The notes under the pieces are model-generated. The model was not told the origin of the DNA and ran no database searches. It saw only the letters and a program-made list of their open reading frames with translations. A stretch of 64,000 nucleotides of DNA, taken from NCBI GenBank assembly GCA_965247705.1, contig CBDFHV010000077.1, positions 92,399-156,398 of the forward strand, written 5' to 3'. The translations under genes were made by a program, and so were the position numbers. Below are positions 8,747 to 17,130 of this stretch, piece by piece. The stretch's first letter is position 1; each line of letters opens with the position of its first letter. This stretch comes from CBDFHV01 sp965247705 (GTDB lineage Bacteria > Pseudomonadota > Alphaproteobacteria > Rhodospirillales > CAMCUA01).

Positions 8747-9979
8747 CTAGTCCGCCGCCGCCGGTTCAGGGTGGGCGGCGCAAAACCGCGCGATGGCCGC
8801 GTCGTCCCACCCTAGCCAGTCGCGAAGCACATCGGCCCGGTGCTGATCGAGCACGGGCGGCGCGTCTGGGGTGTCGGTTACGCCAGACATCACCCATGGC
8901 GGGCCGACGACCCGCATCCGCCCCGAGGTGGGATGTTCCACCGTGCGGATCTGGCCCCGGTGGGCGACCTGGGGATCGGCCAGGGCCTGTGCGTAGTCGT
9001 TCACCCGGGCGAAGGGTACCCGTTCCGCCTCCATGCTGGCCATGACGTCGGCCGATGGCATCTCGGCGATGCGGTCGGCGACCAGGCGATTGATCGCCTC
9101 CCGGTTCTTGACCCTGAGCGCGTTGGACCCGAAGCGCGGATCCCCATGCCAGTCGGGGCGACCCAGGGCGCGACACAGGGGCTGCCATACCCGCTGATTC
9201 TGCACCATCACGAACAGATCCACCCCGTCCTTCGTCGTATAGACGTCGGACGGGACGCGCATCGGGTTCTGGTTGCCCAGGCGCACCGGCGACATCCCCG
9301 CCTGCAGGCTCTCGCCCATGCGTGGCGACAAAGCGGCAAGCATCGACGCCTGCATGGCCACGTCGATGTAGCGCCCCTTGCCGTCGTCGCGGACCCCGTA
9401 AAGCGCGCCGATGATCGCATAGGCCGCGAACATGCCGGAGATTACGTCGGCCAGGGGCACGCCGATCATGACCGGCCCGCCGTCGGCGAAACCGGTCACG
9501 CTCATCACCCCTGAGACCGCCTGGATGATGGGGTCCATGGCCACCCGATTGCCATAGACGCCGCTTTGTCCAAAGCCCGAAATCGAGCAATAGACGAGCC
9601 GTTCGTTCCGCGGCCGGAGGTCGTCCCATCCCATGCCCAGACGCGCCGCCGTCCCCGGGGCGTAGTTCTCCACCACGGCGTCGGCGCGAGCGGCGAGCGC
9701 CTGTCCCACCGCGCGCTGTTCCGGGTCCTTCAGGTTCAGCGCGATGCTTTTCTTGCTGTAATTGCTGGCGTGGAAGTAGTCCTCGTGGTCGTCGCGGCCG
9801 CGGTAGCGGCCGACGCTGCGCATCTCGTCGCCGCGGCCGGCGGGTTCGAGCTTGACCACCTCGGCTCCCAGGTTGGCGAGCATCACGGTGCAAAAGGGGC
9901 CGGCCACCACCTGAGTCAGGTCGAGAATCCGGATGCCCGACAGGGGGCCCTCGCGGGAGGCGGATTCCTGATGCTCCAA
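8747..9979 (-). CDS. Class III (CaiB/BaiF) CoA-transferase
   Basis: 410-aa family III acyl-CoA transferase, which moves CoA from a donor thioester to a carboxylic acid. It opens PLSGIRILDLTQVVAGPFCTVMLANLGAEVVKLE, the family N-terminal signature. The catalytic Asp is expected in AMDPIIQAVSGVMS. I chose the TTG at 9979 because a perfect GGAGGAGG lies 7 nt upstream and homology begins there; the frame continues upstream to 10198 without homology. It is the first gene of the leftward operon, with a candidate promoter about 130 nt upstream. Activation of the imported acid before hydration and cleavage is the likely role. Confidence 0.9.
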   Translation of the reverse strand: MEHQESASREGPLSGIRILDLTQVVAGPFCTVMLANLGAEVVKLEPAGRGDEMRSVGRYRGRDDHEDYFHASNYSKKSIALNLKDPEQRAVGQALAARADAVVENYAPGTAARLGMGWDDLRPRNERLVYCSISGFGQSGVYGNRVAMDPIIQAVSGVMSVTGFADGGPVMIGVPLADVISGMFAAYAIIGALYGVRDDGKGRYIDVAMQASMLAALSPRMGESLQAGMSPVRLGNQNPMRVPSDVYTTKDGVDLFVMVQNQRVWQPLCRALGRPDWHGDPRFGSNALRVKNREAINRLVADRIAEMPSADVMASMEAERVPFARVNDYAQALADPQVAHRGQIRTVEHPTSGRMRVVGPPWVMSGVTDTPDAPPVLDQHRADVLRDWLGWDDAAIARFCAAHPEPAAAD

Positions 9980-10105
9980 CGGTGGGCCTCCTCCCGAGCA
10001 ACGGTTTCCCGGAGCGGACAAAAAAATCAGCCGAGCAACGCCGATGCCGCTCGGGCCGTGTCCTGTCGCGCGCGTCGGCTTGTGCCGATTCTCATCTCCA
10101 TTCGA

Positions 10106-10134
10106 AGGATAGACGCCACGCGAAATGTCAGCAA
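10106..10134 (-). promoter_or_regulatory. Candidate promoter of the CoA-transferase operon
   Basis: On the minus strand, TTGCTG (10134-10129) is followed after exactly 17 nt by TATCCT (10111-10106). This is a reasonable -35/-10 pair about 127 nt upstream of the TTG start at 9979. It is based on motif match only. Confidence 0.35.
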
Positions 10135-10191
10135 GGCGCATGGGTTGCCGGCCCTCGGCGATAGCGGGACGGCGAGGCGGCGGGGAACAAC

Positions 10192-10220
10192 TTGCCACGG
10201 TTCCGACCGTGACCTAGCAT
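10192..10220 (+). promoter_or_regulatory. Candidate promoter of the second TAXI operon with internal inverted repeat
   Basis: TTGCCA (10192-10197) and TAGCAT (10215-10220) are separated by 17 nt. The spacer contains ACGGT-TCCG-ACCGT, a 5-bp inverted repeat that could be an operator between the -35 and -10 elements. It lies about 120 nt upstream of the TAXI start codon. Confidence 0.35.
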
Positions 10221-10339
10221 GTCCGGGCGTCGGAAGAGGGATCCGCGCTGGGTTCCCATGGGCGCCGCACCGTGCGCGAAAAGCGGCTCGCCAAGGGCCC
10301 ACCAAATCTGGGATTCATCGAACTAGGGAGAACTGCACC

Positions 10340-11311
10340 ATGAGACGTTCCAATTGGGCCTTGAGCCTGGGTCTGTTAATCGCGTTGAGCGCCCCGGAAG
10401 TGGCCTTCGCGCAAGGCAAGCAGCTTGTCGCCTTGGGCGCCGGCCCGCAGCGCGGGACTTTCTACGCAGTGCTCGCCAGCTACGGCAAGTTGTTGAAGGA
10501 CAAGCTGGAATGGAGCACCAACGTGGAGGTCACGGGAGGCCCGACCAACAACGTCCAACTGACCCACGGCGGCAAAGTCGAATTCGGCATCTCGACCATG
10601 GCGCCGATCTATGAGGGCTATACGGGCACCGGCTGGACCAAGGGCAAGAAGCACGACAACATCAGAAGCGTCCTGGGAACGTTCTCGAGCCGTTTCTACT
10701 TCTATACGTTCGCCGACAGGGGAATTAGCAAGGCCGCCGACGTGGCCGGCAAGCGCATCAGTGCCGGATCGACGGGCAGCACGCCGTCCCTGTTTTCGAA
10801 ACGGATATTCGAGGTCCTTGGCGGTGCGCCGGACGCATACATCACCGGCGGCTTCGCCGACCTCAACAATCAGCTCCGAGACGGTCTGGTCGACGCCGGA
10901 TTTATCGTGTCGGGTCTGCCCCATCCGGCGGTGACGGAGCTTTCCGTGCGCCGCAAGATGGTCGTGTTCTCGTTCGATGCGGCGGAACGGAAGAAGATTC
11001 AGGGATCCTACCCCTACCTTCAGGACTGTGTCATTCCGGCCGAGACCTATAAGGGACAGGACAACAACGTCGACAGCCTGTGTCTGTGGAACGCCATCAT
11101 CACCCACAAGGGCGTCAGCGATAAGATGGTCTATGACTTGACGAAGACCGTGTTCGCCAACCTTCCGACGCTGGTCCAGGCACACAAGTCGGCGACCCAG
11201 ACGAGCGCGGATAACGTGGCCGTGCTGGCGATCCCCCTGCACAAGGGCGCGGCGCGCTATTACACCGAGAAGGGTCTGACGATCCCCGACGCCGCGAAGC
11301 CCGTCGACTGA
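10340..11311 (+). CDS. TAXI-family TRAP transporter substrate-binding protein
   Basis: 323-aa periplasmic receptor. Residues 1-25 are a signal peptide (MRRSNWALSLGLLIALSAPEVAFA-Q). The mature part has the TAXI features GAGPQRGTFYAVLASYGKLL, GGPTNNVQLTHGGKVEFGIS and AADVAGKRISAGSTGS. I chose the ATG at 10340, where the signal peptide begins, with a GGGAG site just upstream; the frame is open for another 258 codons upstream without homology. The permease gene starts 113 nt downstream on the same strand, so this is its dedicated binding protein. It is more divergent from classical TAXI proteins than the receptor at 1-543. Confidence 0.9.
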   Translation: MRRSNWALSLGLLIALSAPEVAFAQGKQLVALGAGPQRGTFYAVLASYGKLLKDKLEWSTNVEVTGGPTNNVQLTHGGKVEFGISTMAPIYEGYTGTGWTKGKKHDNIRSVLGTFSSRFYFYTFADRGISKAADVAGKRISAGSTGSTPSLFSKRIFEVLGGAPDAYITGGFADLNNQLRDGLVDAGFIVSGLPHPAVTELSVRRKMVVFSFDAAERKKIQGSYPYLQDCVIPAETYKGQDNNVDSLCLWNAIITHKGVSDKMVYDLTKTVFANLPTLVQAHKSATQTSADNVAVLAIPLHKGAARYYTEKGLTIPDAAKPVD

Positions 11312-11424
11312 TCGTATTTGATCGGCCTTCGATTCGGAGGGACGGCGCGATCCGTCGTTGACGGCGTGCCGTCCCACGGTCGAATGGGACGAGGCACAAT
11401 CTCGATGGGCGCCGGCCCGGCACC

Positions 11425-13371
11425 ATGAGCCTCGGGCCAAAAGCGCTTGTGGAAGAAGTCCAGCGCGACCTCACGTCGGATCGATTTTCGTCGATCCGGA
11501 CTGGATGGCGGCCGGTGGTCACGGCCCTCGGCATCGCCAGTTGCCTGTTCCACCTCTATGTCCTGATCCTCGCCCCCATGGCGCCGTGGATATTCCGCAG
11601 TGCGCACTTGACGTTCGCGTTGGTGATCACGTTCTGCGTGGTGCCGGTGCGCAAAGGAGCCGCCGGGGCACCGTCGGTGATTGTCGACCTCGTTTTGATC
11701 GCCTTGAGCCTGGCGGTGATGAGCTACGTGGCCCTGTTTCACGAAGAGATGGCTCCCCGCGCCGGCTCCGCGCCCGAGGAATGGGACGTGATCGTCGGCA
11801 CGGTCGCCATCGTCGTTCTGCTGGAAGCGACTCGGCGGCTGTCCGGTTGGCCGATCGTGATCCTGATTCTCCTGTTCATCGTCTATGGGCTCGCCGGGTC
11901 CTGGTTTCCGGGCCCGCTCTATGGCCGCGACTACGACTACGAACGGGTCATCACCTTCGTCTTCAGCCTCAACGGCATCTACGGCGCGCCGCTGAACTCG
12001 TCGGCCGTCTATGTGTTCCTGTTCATTCTGTTCGGGTCGATCCTGCAGGCGACGGGTGCCAGCCAGTTGTTCATCGACCTTGCCCTCGGCCTGTCGGGCC
12101 GCTTTCGCGGCGGACCGGCCAAGGTCGCCATCGTCTCCAGTTCCTTCTTCGGCACCATGGCCGGCTCGTCGACCGCCAACGTGGTGGTCACCGGAACCTT
12201 CACCATCCCGCTGATGATCCGATCGGGCGTCCCCCGTGTGATCGCCGGGGCGACCGAGGCGGTGGCCTCCACCGGCGGACAGATCGTACCCCCCATCATG
12301 GGCGCCGGCGCGTTCCTGATGGCCGAGATCCTGGGCATACCCTACGGCGAGATCATCCTGGCGGCCATGTTCCCGGCGTTCCTTTACTACGTCGCGGTGT
12401 TCATCCTCACCGACCTGGATTCGGCCCGGCGCGGGCTGGTCGGCCTGCCACGGGACCAGATCCCCCGCCTGCTGGGAACCCTGGCCCGCGGCGGACACCT
12501 GCTTCTTCCCCTGGTGGTCCTGGTGGTGGCCCTTATGGGGTACGACCTGTCCCCCTACCGGGCCGCCATCTTCGCCCTGATGGCCAACGTGGCGGTGTCC
12601 TTCCTCAGGCGGTCGTCGTGGCTGAGCGTGCGCAGCGTCATCGACGCCATGGAAAAGACCGCAGGATCGGTTCTGGAGATCGCCACCACCACCGCCTCGG
12701 CGGGGATCATCGTCGGCGTCCTGGCCATGTCCGGGTTGGGGGGAAGGTTCGCGTCCATCGTCGTCGATCTATCGGAAGGCAACCTGGATTTGGCCCTGGT
12801 GCTGACCATGTTCGTGTCGATCGTTCTCGGCATGGGCATGCCCAGCGTTGCCGCCTACGCGGTGGCGGCGTCGGTGGCCGCGCCCGGGATCATCCAGATG
12901 GGCGTGCCACCCCTGGCGGCGCATATGTTCGTCTTCTATTTCGCTTCCATTTCGGCGATCACGCCGCCGGTGGCCCTGGCCTCCTTCGCCGCCGCGTCCC
13001 TCAGCCAGGCGAGCCTGTGGCGGGTCAGCCTGCGCGCCATGGTGCTGGGCATGGCCGGATACCTGGTGCCCTACGTCTTCGTCAACGAACCGGCCCTGCT
13101 GCTGATCGGCGAGTTCACCGCGGACGCCCTGGTGACCGCGGTGCTGTTCACCACCCTGGGATTTTTCGGCGTCGCGGCCGCGGTGACCGGCTGGCTGCTG
13201 AAGCCCCTGGCGTTGTGGCAACGTGCCGCCTACCTGGCGGCCGGGGTTACCATGATCAAGCTGGGGCTGGTCAGCGACCTGATCGGAATTGGTCTGATGA
13301 TCGTCGCGTCCCTGCCCCAGGTCTTCGCCCTCCTGCGCGAGCGCAAAAAAACCGTCGAGGGAGATAGCTGA
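11425..13371 (+). CDS. TAXI-type TRAP transporter fused permease
   Basis: 648-aa polytopic membrane protein, paralogous to the one at 6790-8730 and nearly the same length. It shows GTMAGSSTANVVVTGTFTIPLM, GGQIVPPIMGAGAFLM, LGMGMPSVAAYAV and ITPPVALASFAAA, all at the equivalent positions. The DctQ-like part is the N-terminal ~150 residues. It imports the ligand of the receptor encoded upstream. The next gene starts one nucleotide after its stop codon, which suggests translational coupling to a metabolic enzyme for the imported compound. Confidence 0.93.
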   Translation: MSLGPKALVEEVQRDLTSDRFSSIRTGWRPVVTALGIASCLFHLYVLILAPMAPWIFRSAHLTFALVITFCVVPVRKGAAGAPSVIVDLVLIALSLAVMSYVALFHEEMAPRAGSAPEEWDVIVGTVAIVVLLEATRRLSGWPIVILILLFIVYGLAGSWFPGPLYGRDYDYERVITFVFSLNGIYGAPLNSSAVYVFLFILFGSILQATGASQLFIDLALGLSGRFRGGPAKVAIVSSSFFGTMAGSSTANVVVTGTFTIPLMIRSGVPRVIAGATEAVASTGGQIVPPIMGAGAFLMAEILGIPYGEIILAAMFPAFLYYVAVFILTDLDSARRGLVGLPRDQIPRLLGTLARGGHLLLPLVVLVVALMGYDLSPYRAAIFALMANVAVSFLRRSSWLSVRSVIDAMEKTAGSVLEIATTTASAGIIVGVLAMSGLGGRFASIVVDLSEGNLDLALVLTMFVSIVLGMGMPSVAAYAVAASVAAPGIIQMGVPPLAAHMFVFYFASISAITPPVALASFAAASLSQASLWRVSLRAMVLGMAGYLVPYVFVNEPALLLIGEFTADALVTAVLFTTLGFFGVAAAVTGWLLKPLALWQRAAYLAAGVTMIKLGLVSDLIGIGLMIVASLPQVFALLRERKKTVEGDS

Positions 13372-13372
13372 C

Positions 13373-14233
13373 ATGCCCATCGACGCGCGCTGCTTGCCCC
13401 CCACAGAACTGGGAATGGGGCTGTTCCTCAATCCGCCGCCCAAGATGCGCGGCTATGGGGACGTCTATCAGGACACTTGGAAGGATCGCAAAGACGAGAT
13501 CGTCATGCCGATCCCCCGCTTCGTCGAGGAACTGGACAAGGCCGGGGTGGACCGGGTGGTGATGGTCGCCTCGGACAAAGAGACCATCATCGGCTCCAAG
13601 GTTCCCAACGCGCACGTGGCCGACCTGGTGGCCCAGGCGCCGGACCGCATCATCGGCTTCGCCGCGGTCGACCCCAACAAGGGCCGGCCCGCGACCGAGG
13701 AGCTGGAAGTGGCCTTCAGGGACCTGAAGATGAAGGGCCTCACCATCGGTCCGTGGGAGCACGAGCTCTACCCCGACGACGGGAAGTACGATCCCCTCTA
13801 CGACCTCTGTATCGCCCATGACGTGCCGGTGACTATCCACGCCTCGGTCCATTTCGGCCGCTTCTCGAAACTCGACTACAGCCGCCCCATCCACATCGAC
13901 AACGTGGCGGTGCGCTTCCCGGAGCTGAAGATCGTCGCCGTCCACGGCGGCTGGCCGTGGACCGCGGAGATGGTGGCGGTGGCGTGGCGCCACCCCAACG
14001 TCTACGTGGACATCTCCGGGGTGCGGCCGCGCTACATCGGCAAGGCGGGGACGGGCTGGGAGCCGCTGATCTCCTACGGCGACAACATTCTGCAGGACAA
14101 GGTCCTGTGGGGCACCGCCTGGCCCCTGCAGCCCTTCGCCCGCAGCCTTGAGGAAACCCGAGGCCTGCCCCTGAAACCCCACGTCATTCAGAAGTGGACC
14201 CACGACAACGCCGCCGGCCTGCTCGGCCTGTGA
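13373..14233 (+). CDS. Amidohydrolase-2 family TIM-barrel protein
   Basis: 286-aa protein of the amidohydrolase-related family that includes decarboxylases and lactone or amide hydrolases. Recognisable parts are PDRIIGFAAVDPNKG, the strand VPVTIHASVHFG and VAVHGGWPW. Near the end, the usual FGSDYP reads WGTAWPL, and the N-terminal DxHxH metal motif is not visible (the start reads MPIDARCLPPTELG). It may therefore lack the usual metal or belong to a divergent subgroup. It starts 1 nt after the permease stop, so it is co-expressed with the transporter. Confidence 0.8.
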   Translation: MPIDARCLPPTELGMGLFLNPPPKMRGYGDVYQDTWKDRKDEIVMPIPRFVEELDKAGVDRVVMVASDKETIIGSKVPNAHVADLVAQAPDRIIGFAAVDPNKGRPATEELEVAFRDLKMKGLTIGPWEHELYPDDGKYDPLYDLCIAHDVPVTIHASVHFGRFSKLDYSRPIHIDNVAVRFPELKIVAVHGGWPWTAEMVAVAWRHPNVYVDISGVRPRYIGKAGTGWEPLISYGDNILQDKVLWGTAWPLQPFARSLEETRGLPLKPHVIQKWTHDNAAGLLGL

Positions 14234-14247
14234 GCGGTGTCGGGCCG

Positions 14248-14270
14248 GGCGGGTCTCAGACCCGCCTATT
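14248..14270. terminator. Hairpin terminator between convergent genes
   Basis: GGCGGGTCT (14248-14256) and AGACCCGCC (14258-14266) are perfectly complementary, giving a GC-rich stem with a very short loop followed by TATTTC. It lies between the rightward amidohydrolase and the leftward deacetylase and may stop transcription from both sides. Confidence 0.6.
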
Positions 14271-14327
14271 TCATACGCTCAAGCAGGCACCAAGTAGTCC
14301 ACGAGTCACGTCAAATTCTTGCTGGTG

Positions 14328-15227
14328 TCAGCTTCCGGCGATCAGGCCCGCCGGCAGCGACAAGGCGTGTTGGGCGATGTCGCCGGCGGTGGTGAACCAC
14401 ACCTTATCCCGCTGGGGGTGGTTGGCGATGAATTCAAACGCCTTGCGCAACTGACGAATACGGAATGGCTGGCCGACCACGAAGGTATGGACCGAGATCG
14501 GGAACACCAACGGGTTGCGCTTGGAGTCCTCCAGCATCTGTTCGAAGCTGTCTTCGATCATCTGCGTGAAGTCGACCGCCGTGTGGGCCTTGGCGACCAT
14601 TGCTGGGTTGTCGTTGATCTCCACCGGGTAGGGGACCGTCAAAAGGGGGCCGGACCGGGTCTTCAGCCAGATCGGCTGATCGTCGCAGGGCCAGTCCATG
14701 GAGAAGCTGTAGCCCGCCTCCTTCAGCAGGTCCGACGTGTGCACGCTCTCCGACCGCCAGGGCCCCATCCAGCCGGCAGGGTGCCGCCCCAGGTGCTTCT
14801 CCAGGACCTCGGTGGCCTCGCGGATCAGCTTCGCCTCTTCGTGCTCGAACAGGGTTCCCTGGCGTTCGGCGTTGGTCCGTCCGTGGGACACGAAGCCGTC
14901 CTTGCGGTCCTTGATCTTTTTGATCACCTGCGGGTAGTGCTCGCAGGCCATGGAGTTGATCAGATGGGTCGCCGGCAGGCCCAGATCGTCCAGCACGTCG
15001 AACAGCCGCCAGATGCCGAAGCGAAGCCCATAATCCCGCCACGCATAGCTGCGCACGTCCGGCTGAGGATCGTCGCGCACCACCGGGCTGTGGCCACGGC
15101 CCGTGCCGAACGCGAAGTGCTCCACGTTGACGGCGATATAGATGGCCAGGCGCTTGCCGTCCGGCCACGACCAGTCGGGCCGATCGACGATGGGCGAATA
15201 GTCATAGCGATTGTGATGGGGAAGCAT
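14328..15227 (-). CDS. Polysaccharide deacetylase-fold protein, PuuE (allantoinase)-like
   Basis: 299-aa protein of the NodB-homology fold. It shows the PuuE-type opening RYDYSPIVDRPDWSWPDGKRLAIYIAVNVEHFAFG, the YAWRDYGLRFGIWRLFDVLDDLGLPAT helix, and the HGRTNAERQG and WMGPWRSES segments. Within this group, PuuE is a metal-independent allantoinase, while others deacetylate sugars. I chose the ATG at 15227 because GAGGAG lies 10 nt upstream; the frame opens 33 codons earlier without homology. It lies 37 nt after an enoyl-CoA hydratase gene. A hydrolase for a cyclic ureide or amide is more likely here than a cell-wall role (inference). Confidence 0.85.
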   Translation of the reverse strand: MLPHHNRYDYSPIVDRPDWSWPDGKRLAIYIAVNVEHFAFGTGRGHSPVVRDDPQPDVRSYAWRDYGLRFGIWRLFDVLDDLGLPATHLINSMACEHYPQVIKKIKDRKDGFVSHGRTNAERQGTLFEHEEAKLIREATEVLEKHLGRHPAGWMGPWRSESVHTSDLLKEAGYSFSMDWPCDDQPIWLKTRSGPLLTVPYPVEINDNPAMVAKAHTAVDFTQMIEDSFEQMLEDSKRNPLVFPISVHTFVVGQPFRIRQLRKAFEFIANHPQRDKVWFTTAGDIAQHALSLPAGLIAGS

Positions 15228-15264
15228 GGGTCGTTGCTCCTCGCTCTTGGCTTTCCGGTGCCGG

Positions 15265-16053
15265 TTATCGCCCCTTGAAGTCGGGCGCCCGCTTTTCCAG
15301 GAAGGCGTCGCAACCTTCGTGGGCATCCTCGCTGTCCATCACCAGGGACACCATGGCCCGTTCGTGGGCCAGTGCCGCGTCGAGGGGCATGTCGCCGCCG
15401 TGGATCAGGGTCCGTTTCATCATCTTCAGGGTGAGAGGGGATTTCTTGGTGATCTTCGCCGCCAGTTCCCTGACCTCGTCCATCAGCCTGTCCTTGGGGA
15501 CCACCCGGTTGGCGAGCCCCAGGGACACCGCCTCCTGGGCGCCGATGGGCTCTCCGGCGAACATCATCTCGCGGGCCCGACAGGGGGGAATCTGGCGGAT
15601 CAGGCGCTGGCTGCCGCCGGCGCCCGGAAACAGCCCCAGGGTGATTTCGGGCAAGCCCAGCCGGGCGCTTTCGGCGAGGATCCGGATGTCCAGGGACAGG
15701 ACCAGCTCGGCGCCGCCGCCGAGGGCCCAGCCGTTGACGGCGGCGATGGTCGGCTTGTCGCAGGTCTCGAAGCGCCGGAACACCCGGTGATTGACTTCGG
15801 TGAATTCAAGATAGAACGCGAGGCCGCGGCGCCTGTTCATGTCGGCGATGTCGGCGCCGGCGACGAAGGCCCGGTCCCCAGCCCCGGTGACCACGATCAC
15901 CCGCGCGTCGTCGTCCCCGGCCACCTGCTCCAGGGCCGCCTCCAATTCCAGCAGCGTTGGCACGTTGAGGGCATTCAGCACCTCGGGCCGGTCGATGGTA
16001 AGGATGGCGATTCCGTCGTCGACGGCGACGGAGACGTTCTCGAAATCGGTCAA
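15265..16053 (-). CDS. Enoyl-CoA hydratase/isomerase (crotonase) family protein
   Basis: 262-aa crotonase. It contains the oxyanion strand GDRAFVAGADIADM, the glycine-rich NGWALGGGAELVLSLDI and LPEITLGLFPGAGGSQRL. Both catalytic glutamates of hydratases are in place (Glu in GGGAEL and in LPEITLG), so hydration of a 2-enoyl-CoA is possible. The start codon is TTG at 16053, supported by an AGGAGAG site a few nucleotides upstream. It is placed between two PuuE-like genes on the same strand, 33 nt after the first, which ties it to the same pathway. Confidence 0.88.
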   Translation of the reverse strand: MTDFENVSVAVDDGIAILTIDRPEVLNALNVPTLLELEAALEQVAGDDDARVIVVTGAGDRAFVAGADIADMNRRRGLAFYLEFTEVNHRVFRRFETCDKPTIAAVNGWALGGGAELVLSLDIRILAESARLGLPEITLGLFPGAGGSQRLIRQIPPCRAREMMFAGEPIGAQEAVSLGLANRVVPKDRLMDEVRELAAKITKKSPLTLKMMKRTLIHGGDMPLDAALAHERAMVSLVMDSEDAHEGCDAFLEKRAPDFKGR

Positions 16054-16086
16054 CGGGTCTCTCCTGGAACGGGCCGCGGAGTTCTC

Positions 16087-16977
16087 TCAGGCGCCGGGCA
16101 CGGTACCGGGGGGAAGGCCCTCGATGTGGGTGCAGATTTTCCCGGGCTGGGTCAGCCAGATCCTGTCCCGGTGGTCGGCGATGTGGCGCATGGCGCGGCG
16201 CAACTCGCGCATGCGGAAGGGCTGGCCAACGGCGAACGGATGGAGGGAGATGCCAAAGACGAGGGGTTGGCCTTCCGATTGCTCCAGCATTTCGTCGAAG
16301 TTGGCGATGATCATGTCGGCGAACTCGGCGGCCGAATACTTGTGAAAGACGATCGCCCGGTTGTCGTTGATCTCGACCGGGTAGGGGACGGCCAGGATGG
16401 GTCCGGCCCGGGTCTTCAGCCAAATCGGCTGGTCGTCGCAGGCCCAGTCCAAGACGTAGCGGTAGCCGCATTCCTTGAGCAGGTCCAAGGTGACGTCGCT
16501 TTCGGAAAGCCACGGGGTCATCCAGCCCGCCGGCGGGGCGCCTTCCTCGCGGGCGATGATGCCGGTCGCGGTCTCGATCAGTGACCGTTCGGCGTCTTCG
16601 GGCAGAAGTCCTTGTTCCTCGGAATTGGTGATTCCGTGCCCCAGGATCTCGTCGCCACGCCGGCGGAGCCTTTCCACCACTTCGGGGCAGTGCTCGTAGA
16701 CAGCGGTGTTGAGCTGGGCCTGAACCGGGATGTCGAGGTCGTCGAACATCTCCATCATCCGCCAGAACCCGACCCGATTGCCGTAGTCGCGCCAGGAATA
16801 GACGCTTTGCGGGGCATGCTGGCCGGCCGGCGCGATCGCCGATCCCTTGCCTTCGCCCCAGGCAAAATGTTCGATGTTGAGGGCCACATAGACGGCCAGC
16901 CGCTTGCCGGTCGGCCAGTTATAAACGGGCCGCTGGGTAATTGCCGAAAAGTCGTATCGTCCATGTGTGGGCAGCAT
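16087..16977 (-). CDS. Second PuuE-like polysaccharide deacetylase-fold protein
   Basis: 296-aa paralogue of the protein at 14328-15227. Matching blocks are RYDFSAITQRPVYNWPTGKRLAVYVALNIEHFAWG, YSWRDYGNRVGFWRMMEMFDDLDIPV, HGITNSEEQG, WMTPWLSES and DQPIWLKTRAGPILAVPYPVEINDN. The last is almost identical in the two proteins. I placed the start at the ATG at 16977, in line with the paralogue. It is the first gene of a three-gene leftward unit with the hydratase and the other deacetylase. The pair may form a heteromer or act on successive or stereoisomeric substrates. Confidence 0.85.
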   Translation of the reverse strand: MLPTHGRYDFSAITQRPVYNWPTGKRLAVYVALNIEHFAWGEGKGSAIAPAGQHAPQSVYSWRDYGNRVGFWRMMEMFDDLDIPVQAQLNTAVYEHCPEVVERLRRRGDEILGHGITNSEEQGLLPEDAERSLIETATGIIAREEGAPPAGWMTPWLSESDVTLDLLKECGYRYVLDWACDDQPIWLKTRAGPILAVPYPVEINDNRAIVFHKYSAAEFADMIIANFDEMLEQSEGQPLVFGISLHPFAVGQPFRMRELRRAMRHIADHRDRIWLTQPGKICTHIEGLPPGTVPGA

Positions 16978-17130
16978 CGGGCGGGTCCTGTATGGGGGTG
17001 GGATCGGCCAAGGAACGGCGTCATTGTGTGCCGCCCGTCGTGGCAACGCAACCGACGCCGGGGGATGGTGAAGCTCGATTCGACAGATGAGGTCTGGAGA
17101 CCGACCTCGATGCGAGGCCCATCATTGCGG

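Larger units (their letters stand above)
9980..10339. other. Divergent intergenic region between two TAXI-TRAP operons
   Basis: 360 nt with no gene. It separates the leftward CoA-transferase operon from the rightward TAXI operon and carries one candidate sigma70-type promoter in each direction, listed separately. Confidence 0.6.
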
